The notes below the pieces were generated by a model, which saw only the letters and a program-made list of their open reading frames with translations, did no database searches and was not told the DNA's origin. Shown piece by piece: positions 51,467-60,006 of a stretch of DNA of 64,000 bases. Location: NCBI GenBank assembly GCA_902825865.1, contig CADECX010000001.1, positions 62,001 to 126,000 on the forward strand. The letters run 5' to 3'. How positions within the stretch are numbered: position 1 is the stretch's first letter; each line of letters opens with the position of its first letter. Origin of the DNA: an uncultured Alphaproteobacteria bacterium. GTDB taxonomy: Bacteria; Pseudomonadota; Alphaproteobacteria; Micropepsales; Micropepsaceae. Position numbers and translations under genes: made by a program.

Positions 51467-54016
51467 TTACCGGAATGGCAGCGGGGTTTGTCCCCGCAGC
51501 AGCTCTCCCTCGCTGGTGGCGCGCGTTACTTCGTAAAGATACGCGTCTCCCGTCAGGGGCTGGCCGCCGTCACGTTGAACCGGCCGCAGATCCAGGGCGA
51601 GCTGGCCCTGGCTTTCCAGAGGCGCGACCCAGCCCAGGGGAATGCGAATGACAATGCCTTTGTCGAAACTGCCTTCGCCAAATCGTGCCGCGGAGACGTT
51701 GGTCTTGGTGACAAAGGCGCCAATTTCGATGCCGGTTGAAAAGCGCCGCGTCACTTGGAAGGTGAGCCCTCTGTCACCGGCAAGATACTGTCCGGCCCGC
51801 AACAGGAAATTCAAATCATACCAGGGCGAGTCATAATAGAGCGACACATGGCCGGTGGTCTGGCGATAGCGTTGCAGTCCGAACAACCGGTCGTAATCGC
51901 GCTGCCAGACTTCGTAGACATCGGCGCCCAGCGCCCAGCGCGCGCCTTCCGGCCGCCACAGGATTTCGCCGCCCGCGCCGGCGAACATGCTTTCCAAATA
52001 GCCCCCCCGCACCGCGGCGTACACTGTCGGCGAGAGGCGGAAATGATAGTTCATCACCAGACTGCCGATCCCGGTCTTGCCCTGCGTGAAGTATTTCAGG
52101 AAATCGCTGCGGACATGGGGCAATTGGCTGTCGCTGGACCGGCTGGTATCGAAATTGTCGTAAAGACTGGCCTCCAGCGAGCCGAAGAGCGACAGGCCAG
52201 GCGCCAGCTCGAGGCCGGCAGAGGCCACGCCCAGAAATTGGACGCCGAAGGGCTGATTGGGATCGAACAGGGCCTGGCGGAATTGGGGATAGAGGCCCCA
52301 ACTGAAGCGCGGATAGTTTTCACTCTCGGCCATGGCCAGAACGGGCTGGTTCATCGCCGGCGGCGCAATGCTCACCGAATGATCGAAGATGTGGCCGTCT
52401 TCCTGGCTGTAACTGCGCTCGACCGGACTGCGCAGGATGTCGAATTCCTGCACCGGCACGCCGCCTTGCACGGCGATCAGCCGAAATCTTTCTATGTCCG
52501 GCGGCGCTTGTTCGCTCAAGATGCGCGTCATGCGATCCAGCGCATCGCTTTCCGAAAAATAATGATAGTTGCTGTAGTAGACGAGCAGCTCGCCGTCGCC
52601 CAGCGACAAGGCATCGACCCGTAAATTTTGCGCGGTGATCGCCTTGCGGATGGCGCGCTCGAGCTGGGCGCGGCCTTGGCCCGCGGTTGCGGCCGAGGCG
52701 TCGATGGTTTGAACCTGCGCCGCCGGCAAGGCCATCGTCTCAAGGCTTGCGCCGGTCAAAAACACGGCGCTGACGAGGGTGGGCTCCACGCTGTGCGGCA
52801 CGCGGCAGCCGACGCTGCGCCGCTCACCGGCATCATGCAATCGCACGCGCGCGATATTCGCGCTTTGCAGCAGCCGCGCCGCGGCCTCGCAACGGGCGCT
52901 GGAAATCGTACCGGAAACAGTGAGATCCAGCGTGCCTTGGCTGACCTGAATATCGGTATAGTCGCCACCCTGGCGCCACAGCGCATCCACCAGCCCGTTG
53001 CGCTCGATATTGCGGCTTTCAAACTGCCTGGCGGCCTGCACCTTGCGGGGATCGCGCGCTCCGAGCAATGCCGCCAAAGCCTGCTGCCGCTGTTCGTCGG
53101 TACGGACGGTTATCGGCGGCGGCGGCGGTTCGACCTTTTGCGGATACTGGGGCCGGGTCGGATCCAGCCGCAATACAAAGCTGCCGCCAACGGTGGTGCC
53201 ATAGAGCCAATACAGGCTGGTCTGCACCTGGCTGGTAAGGTCGTAGGTCAGGCCGTAATTCACCTGGCTGCGGGGCGAGAAACTTCCGAAGGACTGTTCT
53301 TGCGCATAGGTGTCGCTGTCATACTCGACAGAAAGCGAAAGGCCATCGAGAGGTGTGTGCCAGACCGCGCCGCCGAACAGTCCCACCTTGGGGCCGCGAA
53401 AGAAGGCCTTGAAGTCCGCTTGCCCGGCTTGGCCGAAAAAAGACACCCGATTGTTGAATGACGGAATGACGATGGCGAGCGGATTTTTGAACAGGTTGGT
53501 CTCTGCGCGCCGGCCCCAGCCGATTCCCAGACTGGCATCGACATCGCCTAAGCGTTTGGACGCCACCACATACTCGCCCGTATAAACGCCGGTACCGACG
53601 ATATCTTCGATGCCGACCGACACGGCGGGGAGGAGGGTGGTTTCGTCCCACAACCTGGCTTTGAAACCGAAGGCGCGGTCATAATAGACCGGGTAACTGG
53701 GATAGAAATTCTGCAGTCCCGAATAGCGGAAACTGGCCTCCAGCCAGGGCAGGACCTGGAAGCCCAGATTGTAATGCTGGTTGTTCTTCAGAAAACTGGC
53801 GCCTATCGACAGCTCGCCATCCGGCGCCATGCGGGCGCTGGGAGTTCCGATCAGTCCGCGGCTGCCAAACATGTTGGTTGGGCCGCTATTGTCTTGTGCC
53901 CTGACGGGGGCGGCCAAGCATAGGACGGCGCAGACCAGGCTGCAGGCGAGTCCCGCTTTTCGGCCGGCGCGCCGGGTGCCGGCTCTATAGCCGGGTAACA
54001 GAGCCCGTCCCTTCAC
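51467..54016 (-). CDS. yjbH: YjbH-type outer-membrane exopolysaccharide protein
   Basis: An 849-residue protein from GTG 54016 with a signal peptide (LACSLVCAVLCLAAPVRAQ). SGPTNMFGSRGLIGTPSARM is the characteristic YjbH opening. Two beta-rich halves follow (residues about 50-290, and 540-849), with a periplasmic alpha/beta segment between them around residues 300-530. Predicted role is to form an outer-membrane barrel for polymer secretion, as in E. coli yjbEFGH and group 4 capsule systems (GfcD). Its partners YjbF and a YjbE-like protein lie 5-8 kb away. It is divergent from the SLBB exporter across 136 bases. Confidence 0.85.
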   Translation of the reverse strand: MKGRALLPGYRAGTRRAGRKAGLACSLVCAVLCLAAPVRAQDNSGPTNMFGSRGLIGTPSARMAPDGELSIGASFLKNNQHYNLGFQVLPWLEASFRYSGLQNFYPSYPVYYDRAFGFKARLWDETTLLPAVSVGIEDIVGTGVYTGEYVVASKRLGDVDASLGIGWGRRAETNLFKNPLAIVIPSFNNRVSFFGQAGQADFKAFFRGPKVGLFGGAVWHTPLDGLSLSVEYDSDTYAQEQSFGSFSPRSQVNYGLTYDLTSQVQTSLYWLYGTTVGGSFVLRLDPTRPQYPQKVEPPPPPITVRTDEQRQQALAALLGARDPRKVQAARQFESRNIERNGLVDALWRQGGDYTDIQVSQGTLDLTVSGTISSARCEAAARLLQSANIARVRLHDAGERRSVGCRVPHSVEPTLVSAVFLTGASLETMALPAAQVQTIDASAATAGQGRAQLERAIRKAITAQNLRVDALSLGDGELLVYYSNYHYFSESDALDRMTRILSEQAPPDIERFRLIAVQGGVPVQEFDILRSPVERSYSQEDGHIFDHSVSIAPPAMNQPVLAMAESENYPRFSWGLYPQFRQALFDPNQPFGVQFLGVASAGLELAPGLSLFGSLEASLYDNFDTSRSSDSQLPHVRSDFLKYFTQGKTGIGSLVMNYHFRLSPTVYAAVRGGYLESMFAGAGGEILWRPEGARWALGADVYEVWQRDYDRLFGLQRYRQTTGHVSLYYDSPWYDLNFLLRAGQYLAGDRGLTFQVTRRFSTGIEIGAFVTKTNVSAARFGEGSFDKGIVIRIPLGWVAPLESQGQLALDLRPVQRDGGQPLTGDAYLYEVTRATSEGELLRGQTPLPFR

Positions 54017-54152
54017 TTCGCCAGACCTTCGTCTCGTACGCCCGGGATTCCCTTGCCTTTCACCTAAGCAATTGCAAGGAAAATCTTTTTCCTTCTCGGT
54101 CGCGGCAGCACTGTGCTAGACCAGCGCTTCGTCGAACCTGGGACTATCCTGA
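54017..54152. other. Divergent promoter region between yjbH and the SLBB exporter gene
   Basis: A 136-base gap with an AT-rich core around 54060-54095, including AATTGCAAGGAAAATC. Both genes start with GTG. Promoters for both directions are expected here; no clear consensus boxes can be called. Confidence 0.3.
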
Positions 54153-57100
54153 GTGTCACACCGGAAAAATGCCTGTGGCAAGCGCCGCGGCCTGGCTGCC
54201 GCCGGATTTTTCTTCCCCTTAGTCCTGGCGGCCGCCGGCGTCCTTGTGGCGCCACACGCCGGTCTTGCCCAGATTACCCCCAACGATCCCCTGGCGATCT
54301 TGCAGCAACGCGGCCTGGGTACGGGCGGAATCGGCGGGTTTGGCAATGGCGTGGTGGATACCACCACCCCGGCAGCGCAGCCTCAACTGTTGCAGCCGCA
54401 GCTTCTTGCGCCGGTGAATCTTCCCCAGTCCCGCCTCGAGCAGATCCTGTCCGCGCGGGCCGGGGCGAGGCTCTCGCAGTTCGGCTATGAGCAACTGGGC
54501 GTGGCGCGCTCGGTGATCGTCCCGGAATCCGGCGCGGTGCAGGACGACTATATCATGGGGGCCGGTGACGAAGTCGTAATGTCGTTGCGCGGTCAGGAGA
54601 ACAGCGATTTTCGCACCACGGTGGACCGCAATGGACGCGTCGTGCTGCCGCGTCTGCCGCCCATTCCTGCCGCGGGGCGCAGCTTCGGCGATTTCCGCCA
54701 GGATATGGATGCCGCCGTCCGCCGCGCCTATGTCGCCAGCACCGCCTCGACCGCCATCGGCCGCGTGCGGCAGATCAGCGTTCTGGTGTCGGGTGAGGTG
54801 AACATTCCGGGGCAGCGCATTGTGACCGGCTTGTCTTCGGTGGTGGATGCCTTGCTGCTTTCCGGCGGCGTCAAGAAGAGCGGCTCCCTGCGGAATATCC
54901 GTATTCAACGCGCCGGCGGCGGTCAGACCGTCGATCTGTATAGCGTTTTGACCGGCGGCGGCGCCGGCGGATCCATGCGGCTTGCGGACGGCGACCGCAT
55001 CATTGTTTCCCCCCTTGGTCCTACAGTGGCGGTGACCGGCCTGGTGCGGCGGCCGGGCATTTATGAGCTTCCCGCGCGCAGCGCCAGCATGACGGCGCGC
55101 GCCCTCCTCACCCTGGCGGGGGGGCAAGAAGTTCGCGGCCGCTATCGCTTCTCGGTCCAGCGCATCGAAGCCGACGGCCGTCTCAACTTGGTGTCTCTGC
55201 AAGGCGACAGCGGCGTCGTCCGTGAGAGTGAAATTCTGCGCATCGAACTGAGCGCCGATCTTGCGACATCCCAGGCGACCCTGTCGGGTGGCGTAGGTTT
55301 GGCAGGCCAATTCGCCGTTTCCGCCGGCGCCAAACTGTCCGAGGTGATCCGCGCGCCTGGTGCCTTGGGTCAAGCGCCTTACACGCTGTTCGGCATTATC
55401 GTGCGCAAGGATCCGCGGACGCTTCTGAGGAGCTTGATAGCCTTCACGCCTGTCGCGGTGCTGAACGCAACCGAGGACATGCAGCTGCAAAGCGACGACG
55501 TCATCCGGCCCATAACGGTCGGCGAATCGCAATTGCTCGCCTATGTCGTAAAAACCTATCTCGATAAATTGGCTTTCGATCAGAGCCGGATACGCAATCC
55601 CCTGGAGACGCAGCGCGACACGCAGCAATCGCCAAGCCCGGTCAACGCCGCCGCCCCCGCCCTTGCCCTTCCGCCCAGGCCCACGCAAACCAGTTTTGTT
55701 TCGCCCAGCAATCCCTTCGGTCTCTTGCCGGGACAGTTGGAGAGTTATTCCTCCGGGCAGGAGGATTTCAGCAGCGTCCCGGCCGACGTCCAGCGCGCCA
55801 ATATCATTGCGCTTCTGGATGTCGCCGCACCGGGCACAGCCCTGGCGCAACAGCATGATGCGGCCTATCAGAGGGCGATGGCGGGCGGCGCGGCGGACCT
55901 CAACGCCGCGGGTGCCGAAGGCCCCGGACAGGTAACCCAGGCGCAGCAGGCGGCGTTGCAGGCAGCACGCAGCGCGGGCTCCATTCCAAACGTTCCAGCC
56001 GGATTCCAGCCTGGCCCGGCCCAGAATGGTGCAGGCCAGGCCAGCGGTGCACAGGGTGCGAATGGTCAGGCCTATACCGCGTTCGGGGCGATGGCTCCCG
56101 CGGTCCCCATGGCCCCCAACTATCAGGATCAACCGGCGGCGCCCGGTTCCTTCGCCAGCAACCAGGAGATTCAGACCTTCGGGGAACTGTCGCGCCAATT
56201 GGGCATGGACCCGCTGGTCCTGATCAACTTCCTGATCGACCATCGTGCCCGGTTGGACGGGGCGGTACGCGGTCCCGGGCCCTATTTCGTGGGTCCCAAT
56301 GTGTCCCTGTCTGATCTGGTCCAGGCCGCCGGCGGCACCGTCAGCTGGGCCGATGAAAGCGGCGTCGAACTGCTCACCACTGCGGTCGACAACCGCAATG
56401 GCCGCGCCGCCAGCCAGCGCCAGACCCTGCCGTTGCGCCAAGGCACTCTGGCCAGCTACGTCGTGCGGCCCAAGGATCAGCTGCATTTCAACAAGGTCTT
56501 CACCGATACCGGAATAGGCTCGGTCTCGGTCCAGGGCGAAGTGCGCTTTGCCGGAAACTATCCCATAACCCGCGGCGAGCGCCTTTCCGATCTCTTGATG
56601 CGTGTGGGTGGTTTGAACAGCATCGCCTATCCCGCCGGCACCGTCTTCCTGCGCAAATCGGCGGCCCAGGTGGAAGAACAGGGTTTCAAGCGCGCCGCCA
56701 ATGAAATTCAGAGCCAGCTCCTGGCCGGCATGGCGCGCATCGGCAGCGATAAAATCTCCGGCGAAGGCTTTACCGCCATTCAGGCCTTCATCTCCCAGTT
56801 GCGCAACCAGAAGGGGCTCGGCCGTATTGCGATTTCCGCCGATCCCAGTGTGCTGGCGGCCAATCCGCAATTGGACCCGCTGCTGGAGCCGGGCGATGTG
56901 GTCTTCATCCCGCAGCGTCCATCGACCATCACGGTACTGGGCGAGGTGATGCAGCCCGGCAGCTATACCTATCAGCGCGGCCGGAAAGTGGCCGACTATA
57001 TCAGGCAGGCGGGTGGCTATGCCCAATATTCCGACGAAGACCTGACGTTCCTGGTCCTGCCTGACGGTTCGGCGCGCAAGATCGAGACATCCTGGCTGAA

Positions 57101-57254
57101 CTTCGATGCGACGGCCCTGCCGCCCGGCAGTTCCATTGTTGTGCCCCGCGATCTGGCGCCGCTTACCGCCCGCCAGCTTTTGCTGGATGTGACGGGAATC
57201 TTCAGTTCGTTCGCGGTGACCGCGGCTTCACTGGCGGTTCTGGCCAAGCAATAG
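54153..57254 (+). CDS. Large Wza-like polysaccharide export protein with several SLBB domains
   Basis: Encodes 1033 residues, much longer than the roughly 380 of E. coli Wza. The signal peptide ends near AGLAQ; there is no lipobox cysteine. YIMGAGDEVVMSLRGQ with FRTTVDRNGRVVLPRL is the Poly_export domain (about residues 130-200). SLBB-type folds follow (ISVLVSGEVNIPGQRIVTG, VAVTGLVRRPGIYEL, YFVGPNVSLSDLVQAAGGT, VSVQGEVRFAGNYPITRGE, ITVLGEVMQPGSYTYQRG). A low-complexity Ala/Gln/Pro stretch lies at residues 540-680. A C-terminal hydrophobic helix completes it. It should form the outer-membrane or trans-periplasmic export channel. Confidence 0.88.
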   Translation: MSHRKNACGKRRGLAAAGFFFPLVLAAAGVLVAPHAGLAQITPNDPLAILQQRGLGTGGIGGFGNGVVDTTTPAAQPQLLQPQLLAPVNLPQSRLEQILSARAGARLSQFGYEQLGVARSVIVPESGAVQDDYIMGAGDEVVMSLRGQENSDFRTTVDRNGRVVLPRLPPIPAAGRSFGDFRQDMDAAVRRAYVASTASTAIGRVRQISVLVSGEVNIPGQRIVTGLSSVVDALLLSGGVKKSGSLRNIRIQRAGGGQTVDLYSVLTGGGAGGSMRLADGDRIIVSPLGPTVAVTGLVRRPGIYELPARSASMTARALLTLAGGQEVRGRYRFSVQRIEADGRLNLVSLQGDSGVVRESEILRIELSADLATSQATLSGGVGLAGQFAVSAGAKLSEVIRAPGALGQAPYTLFGIIVRKDPRTLLRSLIAFTPVAVLNATEDMQLQSDDVIRPITVGESQLLAYVVKTYLDKLAFDQSRIRNPLETQRDTQQSPSPVNAAAPALALPPRPTQTSFVSPSNPFGLLPGQLESYSSGQEDFSSVPADVQRANIIALLDVAAPGTALAQQHDAAYQRAMAGGAADLNAAGAEGPGQVTQAQQAALQAARSAGSIPNVPAGFQPGPAQNGAGQASGAQGANGQAYTAFGAMAPAVPMAPNYQDQPAAPGSFASNQEIQTFGELSRQLGMDPLVLINFLIDHRARLDGAVRGPGPYFVGPNVSLSDLVQAAGGTVSWADESGVELLTTAVDNRNGRAASQRQTLPLRQGTLASYVVRPKDQLHFNKVFTDTGIGSVSVQGEVRFAGNYPITRGERLSDLLMRVGGLNSIAYPAGTVFLRKSAAQVEEQGFKRAANEIQSQLLAGMARIGSDKISGEGFTAIQAFISQLRNQKGLGRIAISADPSVLAANPQLDPLLEPGDVVFIPQRPSTITVLGEVMQPGSYTYQRGRKVADYIRQAGGYAQYSDEDLTFLVLPDGSARKIETSWLNFDATALPPGSSIVVPRDLAPLTARQLLLDVTGIFSSFAVTAASLAVLAKQ

Positions 57255-57295
57255 CGCGCGCTTAGCGTCTTGCGCCCCGGCGCACGTATGTGCGC

Positions 57296-58714
57296 CTAAC
57301 TTCTTCCATAAGTATCTTCGAAGCGGACGATGTCGTCTTCGCCCAAATAGGAACCGGACTGAACTTCGATCAGGTGGAGCGGCTCGGTGCCGATATTCTC
57401 CAACCGGTGCTTGGAACCCAGCGGGATATAGGTGGACTGGTTTTCGTTGAGGGCGAAAACCTTGTCGTCGCAGGTCACCCGCGCCGTTCCCGACACCACG
57501 ATCCAATGCTCGGCGCGCTTATGGTGCATTTGCAGCGACAGCTTGGCGCCCGGATTGACGGTGATGTGCTTGACCTGAAAATTGTCGCCATTGTCGATGC
57601 TCTCATAGGCGCCCCAGGGGCGGTAAACCTTGCGATGAGTGGTGTGCAGTTCGCGGCCGGATTTTTCCAGCTGCTCGACGATGCGCTTGACGTCCTGCGA
57701 GGCGCTTTTGTGGCTGACCAGAACGGCGTCCTGGGTCGCCACCACCACCACATCCTCCATGCCGACCGCGGCCACCAGCGGCCCTTCGCTGCGCAGATAG
57801 GAATTGCGGGTGCCGTGATGCAGGATATCGCCCTTGGTCGCGTTGCCCGCAGTGTCGCGCGTGGCGGTTGCCCATAGCGCTTCCCAGGACCCGATATCGC
57901 TCCAGCCCATCTCAACCGGAACCACACAGGCTTTTTCGGTGCGTTCCATCACCGCATAGTCGATCGAGATGGCCCTTGCCTCGGCGAAAGCCGCCTTGTC
58001 GAGGCGGAAAAAATCCAGGTCCTTGCCGCCTTTGGCCAAGGCCTGGCGGCAATGCGCCAGCATCTGAGGTTCCAGCCGCTCCAGCTCGGCGAGAAATACG
58101 CTGGCCTTGAACAGGAACATGCCGCTGTTCCAGCTATAATCGCCGGAAGCGACATAGCCGGCGGCGGTGGCCGCATCGGGCTTTTCGACAAAGCGGGCCA
58201 CCGCGAAACTGTCCGTCAAGCCGTGCAGCGCCGCGCCGCGGCGGATGTAGCCATAGCCCGTCTCCGGCGCGTCGGGCGATATGCCAAAGGTCACCAGATG
58301 GTTTTGCCGTGCCGCCGCCGCGGCGCGGTCGACCGCCTGCAGGAAAGCCGTGCGGTTTCGTACGATATGGTCCGCCGGCATCAGCAGCATCAGTGATTCG
58401 GGGTCCTTGTCCGCCAGAATCAGGGCGGCGACCGCGGTCGCCGGCGCTGTGTTGCGTCCAACCGGTTCCAGCACGATGCCTTGCGGCGCGATGCCGGCCT
58501 GGCGCATCTGCTCGGCGATCAGGAAACGGTGCTCGGTGTTGCAGACGATCAGCGGTGGCGCAAAATCGGTTCCCTTGGCGCGCAGCACGGTGTCCTGAAT
58601 CAGGCTGTGATCTCCCGCCAGCGCCAGCAGCTGCTTTGGGAAAAGGCTGCGCGAAAGCGGCCAGAGCCGCGATCCCGTGCCGCCGGACAAGATGATGGGA
58701 TGAATCAGGGCCAT
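57296..58714 (-). CDS. manC: Mannose-1-phosphate guanylyltransferase / mannose-6-phosphate isomerase
   Basis: A 472-residue bifunctional type II enzyme. HPIILSGGTGSRLWPLSR is the GTP-binding loop with the signature Arg, FPKQLLAL and LMLMPADH follow, and FVEKPD is the sugar-binding segment. NPGAKLSLQMHHKRAEHWIVVSG, in the C-terminal cupin domain, is the isomerase part with its metal-binding His residues. It provides GDP-mannose for both Gmd proteins. The gene ends 41 bases from the exporter gene in tail-to-tail orientation. Confidence 0.95.
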   Translation of the reverse strand: MALIHPIILSGGTGSRLWPLSRSLFPKQLLALAGDHSLIQDTVLRAKGTDFAPPLIVCNTEHRFLIAEQMRQAGIAPQGIVLEPVGRNTAPATAVAALILADKDPESLMLLMPADHIVRNRTAFLQAVDRAAAAARQNHLVTFGISPDAPETGYGYIRRGAALHGLTDSFAVARFVEKPDAATAAGYVASGDYSWNSGMFLFKASVFLAELERLEPQMLAHCRQALAKGGKDLDFFRLDKAAFAEARAISIDYAVMERTEKACVVPVEMGWSDIGSWEALWATATRDTAGNATKGDILHHGTRNSYLRSEGPLVAAVGMEDVVVVATQDAVLVSHKSASQDVKRIVEQLEKSGRELHTTHRKVYRPWGAYESIDNGDNFQVKHITVNPGAKLSLQMHHKRAEHWIVVSGTARVTCDDKVFALNENQSTYIPLGSKHRLENIGTEPLHLIEVQSGSYLGEDDIVRFEDTYGRS

Positions 58715-58886
58715 GGTTGGGGCTCGTGTTGGGTGGGTTGATTCTTAGCAGAATTGGCCTGCGGGAAATGCGGTCCGTCCTGACATTTTGCCAGAGGAAT
58801 GGTTGCTAATACGCAAAAATTGTTGCGCCGCAGCAACATAAGGCTTTTCTTTCCCTGATGCGGTGAACGCTTGGCGCGCCCGCGAA
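58715..58886. other. Divergent region with a dyad between manC and the small secreted-protein gene
   Basis: TGTTGC (58821-58826) and GCAACA (58833-58838) form a perfect 6-bp inverted repeat with a 6-base spacer. The site lies about 50 bases upstream of the rightward -35 box at 58887. It is a candidate regulator-binding site. No other structure stands out. Confidence 0.4.
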
Positions 58887-58916
58887 TTGACAGGGTTGCG
58901 CAAGGACGCGTAGAAG
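58887..58916 (+). promoter_or_regulatory. Promoter for the YjbE-like small-protein gene
   Basis: TTGACA (58887-58892) is a perfect -35 box and TAGAAG (58911-58916) a 4/6 match -10 box, spaced by 18 bp. Transcription would start near 58923, giving a 35-nt leader with a GGAG Shine-Dalgarno before ATG 58958. Together with the strong terminator at 59221 this makes a single-gene transcript. Confidence 0.6.
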
Positions 58917-58957
58917 TGGGTTAACGCCCTTTAAAATCATAGCTTATGGAGAAACTG

Positions 58958-59197
58958 ATGCGGATTTTCGGTGCAGCCATCTTGGCCGCCAGCTTGCTGG
59001 TGACGAACGCATTTGCAGAGACCACCCTCACCGCGGGTAAGCCGGCCGGCGTGAAAAAGGCGCAGGAAAGCAACAATGCGATTCTGATCATCGGCGGCGT
59101 TGGTCTTGCCGGTCTGGGCATCGGCCTTGCCGCCAGCAGCAGTGGCGGCGGCCCCACCTCGGTCACCACCGCGACGGTCGGAACCTCCGCACCGTAA
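58958..59197 (+). CDS. YjbE/GfcA-like small exported protein
   Basis: 79 residues from ATG 58958, which has GGAG 6 nt upstream; ATG 58946 is in frame but lacks a site. A signal peptide (RIFGAAILAASLLVTNAFA) is followed by a short polar segment. Then come a glycine-rich hydrophobic helix (ILIIGGVGLAGLGIGLAA), SSSGGG and a Thr/Ser-rich tail. This layout matches E. coli YjbE and GfcA, small proteins of unknown biochemistry encoded with yjbF-H or gfcB-E. The assignment is by architecture and context, since the protein is too short for secure homology. It has its own promoter and terminator. Confidence 0.6.
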   Translation: MRIFGAAILAASLLVTNAFAETTLTAGKPAGVKKAQESNNAILIIGGVGLAGLGIGLAASSSGGGPTSVTTATVGTSAP

Positions 59198-59220
59198 TCT
59201 CTTCCGATTGACGATTTTGA

Positions 59221-59254
59221 ATTGGGAGAGCCGAAAGGCTCTCCCAATTTTTTT
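59221..59254 (+). terminator. Strong intrinsic terminator after the YjbE-like gene
   Basis: The perfect 12-bp stem ATTGGGAGAGCC/GGCTCTCCCAAT (59221-59232 and 59237-59248) encloses a GAAA tetraloop. It is followed at once by six T (59249-59254). It ends the small-protein transcript 24 nt after the stop codon. The reverse complement could partly serve the convergent yjbF gene, since adenines precede the stem on that strand less regularly. Confidence 0.95.
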
Positions 59255-59316
59255 GTCTGGGGCGTCAAAGGTCCGGGGGATTTTTTGCCCGGCGAAACGG
59301 CCAGCTGCCCGATGGT

Positions 59317-60006
59317 TCAGCCTGGCGGACGGAATACTTCGATCTCGACCGGTGGCCCTTTGGGGTGAACATGCTGGCGCGATCGCCAGACAAAGCCGTT
59401 ATCCTTGTCCACCCAAAAACTGCTGGTGAAGGACCAGTCGGGGTTGCGGCTGGTGCAGGCTTCATCGACGCGCATGGTGGCAATTGCCTGTCCCAATATC
59501 CTGACGCTCTGTGCGCCCACCAGCTTGGCCTGGCATGAGAGACGCACGCCATACAGGCTTAGGTCCGTAAAATCCTCCAGCCGCGTGCTGGAGAAGGGGG
59601 CGCGGAGGGCGGCGGCCGGGGGCGGAAGACCTTTTTGGTCCCGCGAGGTCAGGTTGGACAGGTCTTTGCCCAGGCCCACGGTACGGACAATGCGTCCGTC
59701 GCGGGTCACGATCACCACACGGGCCGCGGAGGTCCAGAGCAAATCTCCGCCGCTGTCGGTGGCCAGGACCAGAATATCCTCGTTTGTGCCCTCGAGCCGG
59801 TAGCCCAGGCTGGCATAGGGAATAGCGGCCGCTTGCTCGCGGCTAATCCGGGCCTTGCCGACACTGGCTGTCCAGCTTTGCCGTATGACCTGGAAGAATT
59901 GGGCGTAACTCGTATTTCCGGAATTGCTGGAGCTGCAGGCGGACATTGCCAGCGCCAAGACGCCACAGGCGGTGAATCTGACCAGCCGTGATCGCGGGCG
60001 TTTCAC
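59317..60006 (-). CDS. yjbF: YjbF/GfcB-family outer-membrane lipoprotein
   Basis: 229 residues from GTG 60006, which overlaps the galU stop (GTGA). A lipoprotein signal ends ALAMSAC with the lipid-carrying Cys at residue 24. YAQFFQVIRQSW, ASLGYRLEGTNEDILVLA, LLWTSAARVVIVTRDGRIVRTVGL and SFWVDKDNGFVWRSRQHVHP fit the YjbF beta-sandwich family. It probably works with YjbH in periplasmic or outer-membrane secretion of the polymer. Longer frames to 60120 lie within galU and are rejected. Confidence 0.85.
   Translation of the reverse strand: MKRPRSRLVRFTACGVLALAMSACSSSNSGNTSYAQFFQVIRQSWTASVGKARISREQAAAIPYASLGYRLEGTNEDILVLATDSGGDLLWTSAARVVIVTRDGRIVRTVGLGKDLSNLTSRDQKGLPPPAAALRAPFSSTRLEDFTDLSLYGVRLSCQAKLVGAQSVRILGQAIATMRVDEACTSRNPDWSFTSSFWVDKDNGFVWRSRQHVHPKGPPVEIEVFRPPG

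Noticed and set aside
54219..57026. 935-codon minus-strand frame opposite the SLBB exporter
   Set aside because: Long antisense frames arise readily in GC-rich genes. It has His/Arg/Gln-rich composition without motifs, while the plus strand has clear SLBB domains and a signal peptide.
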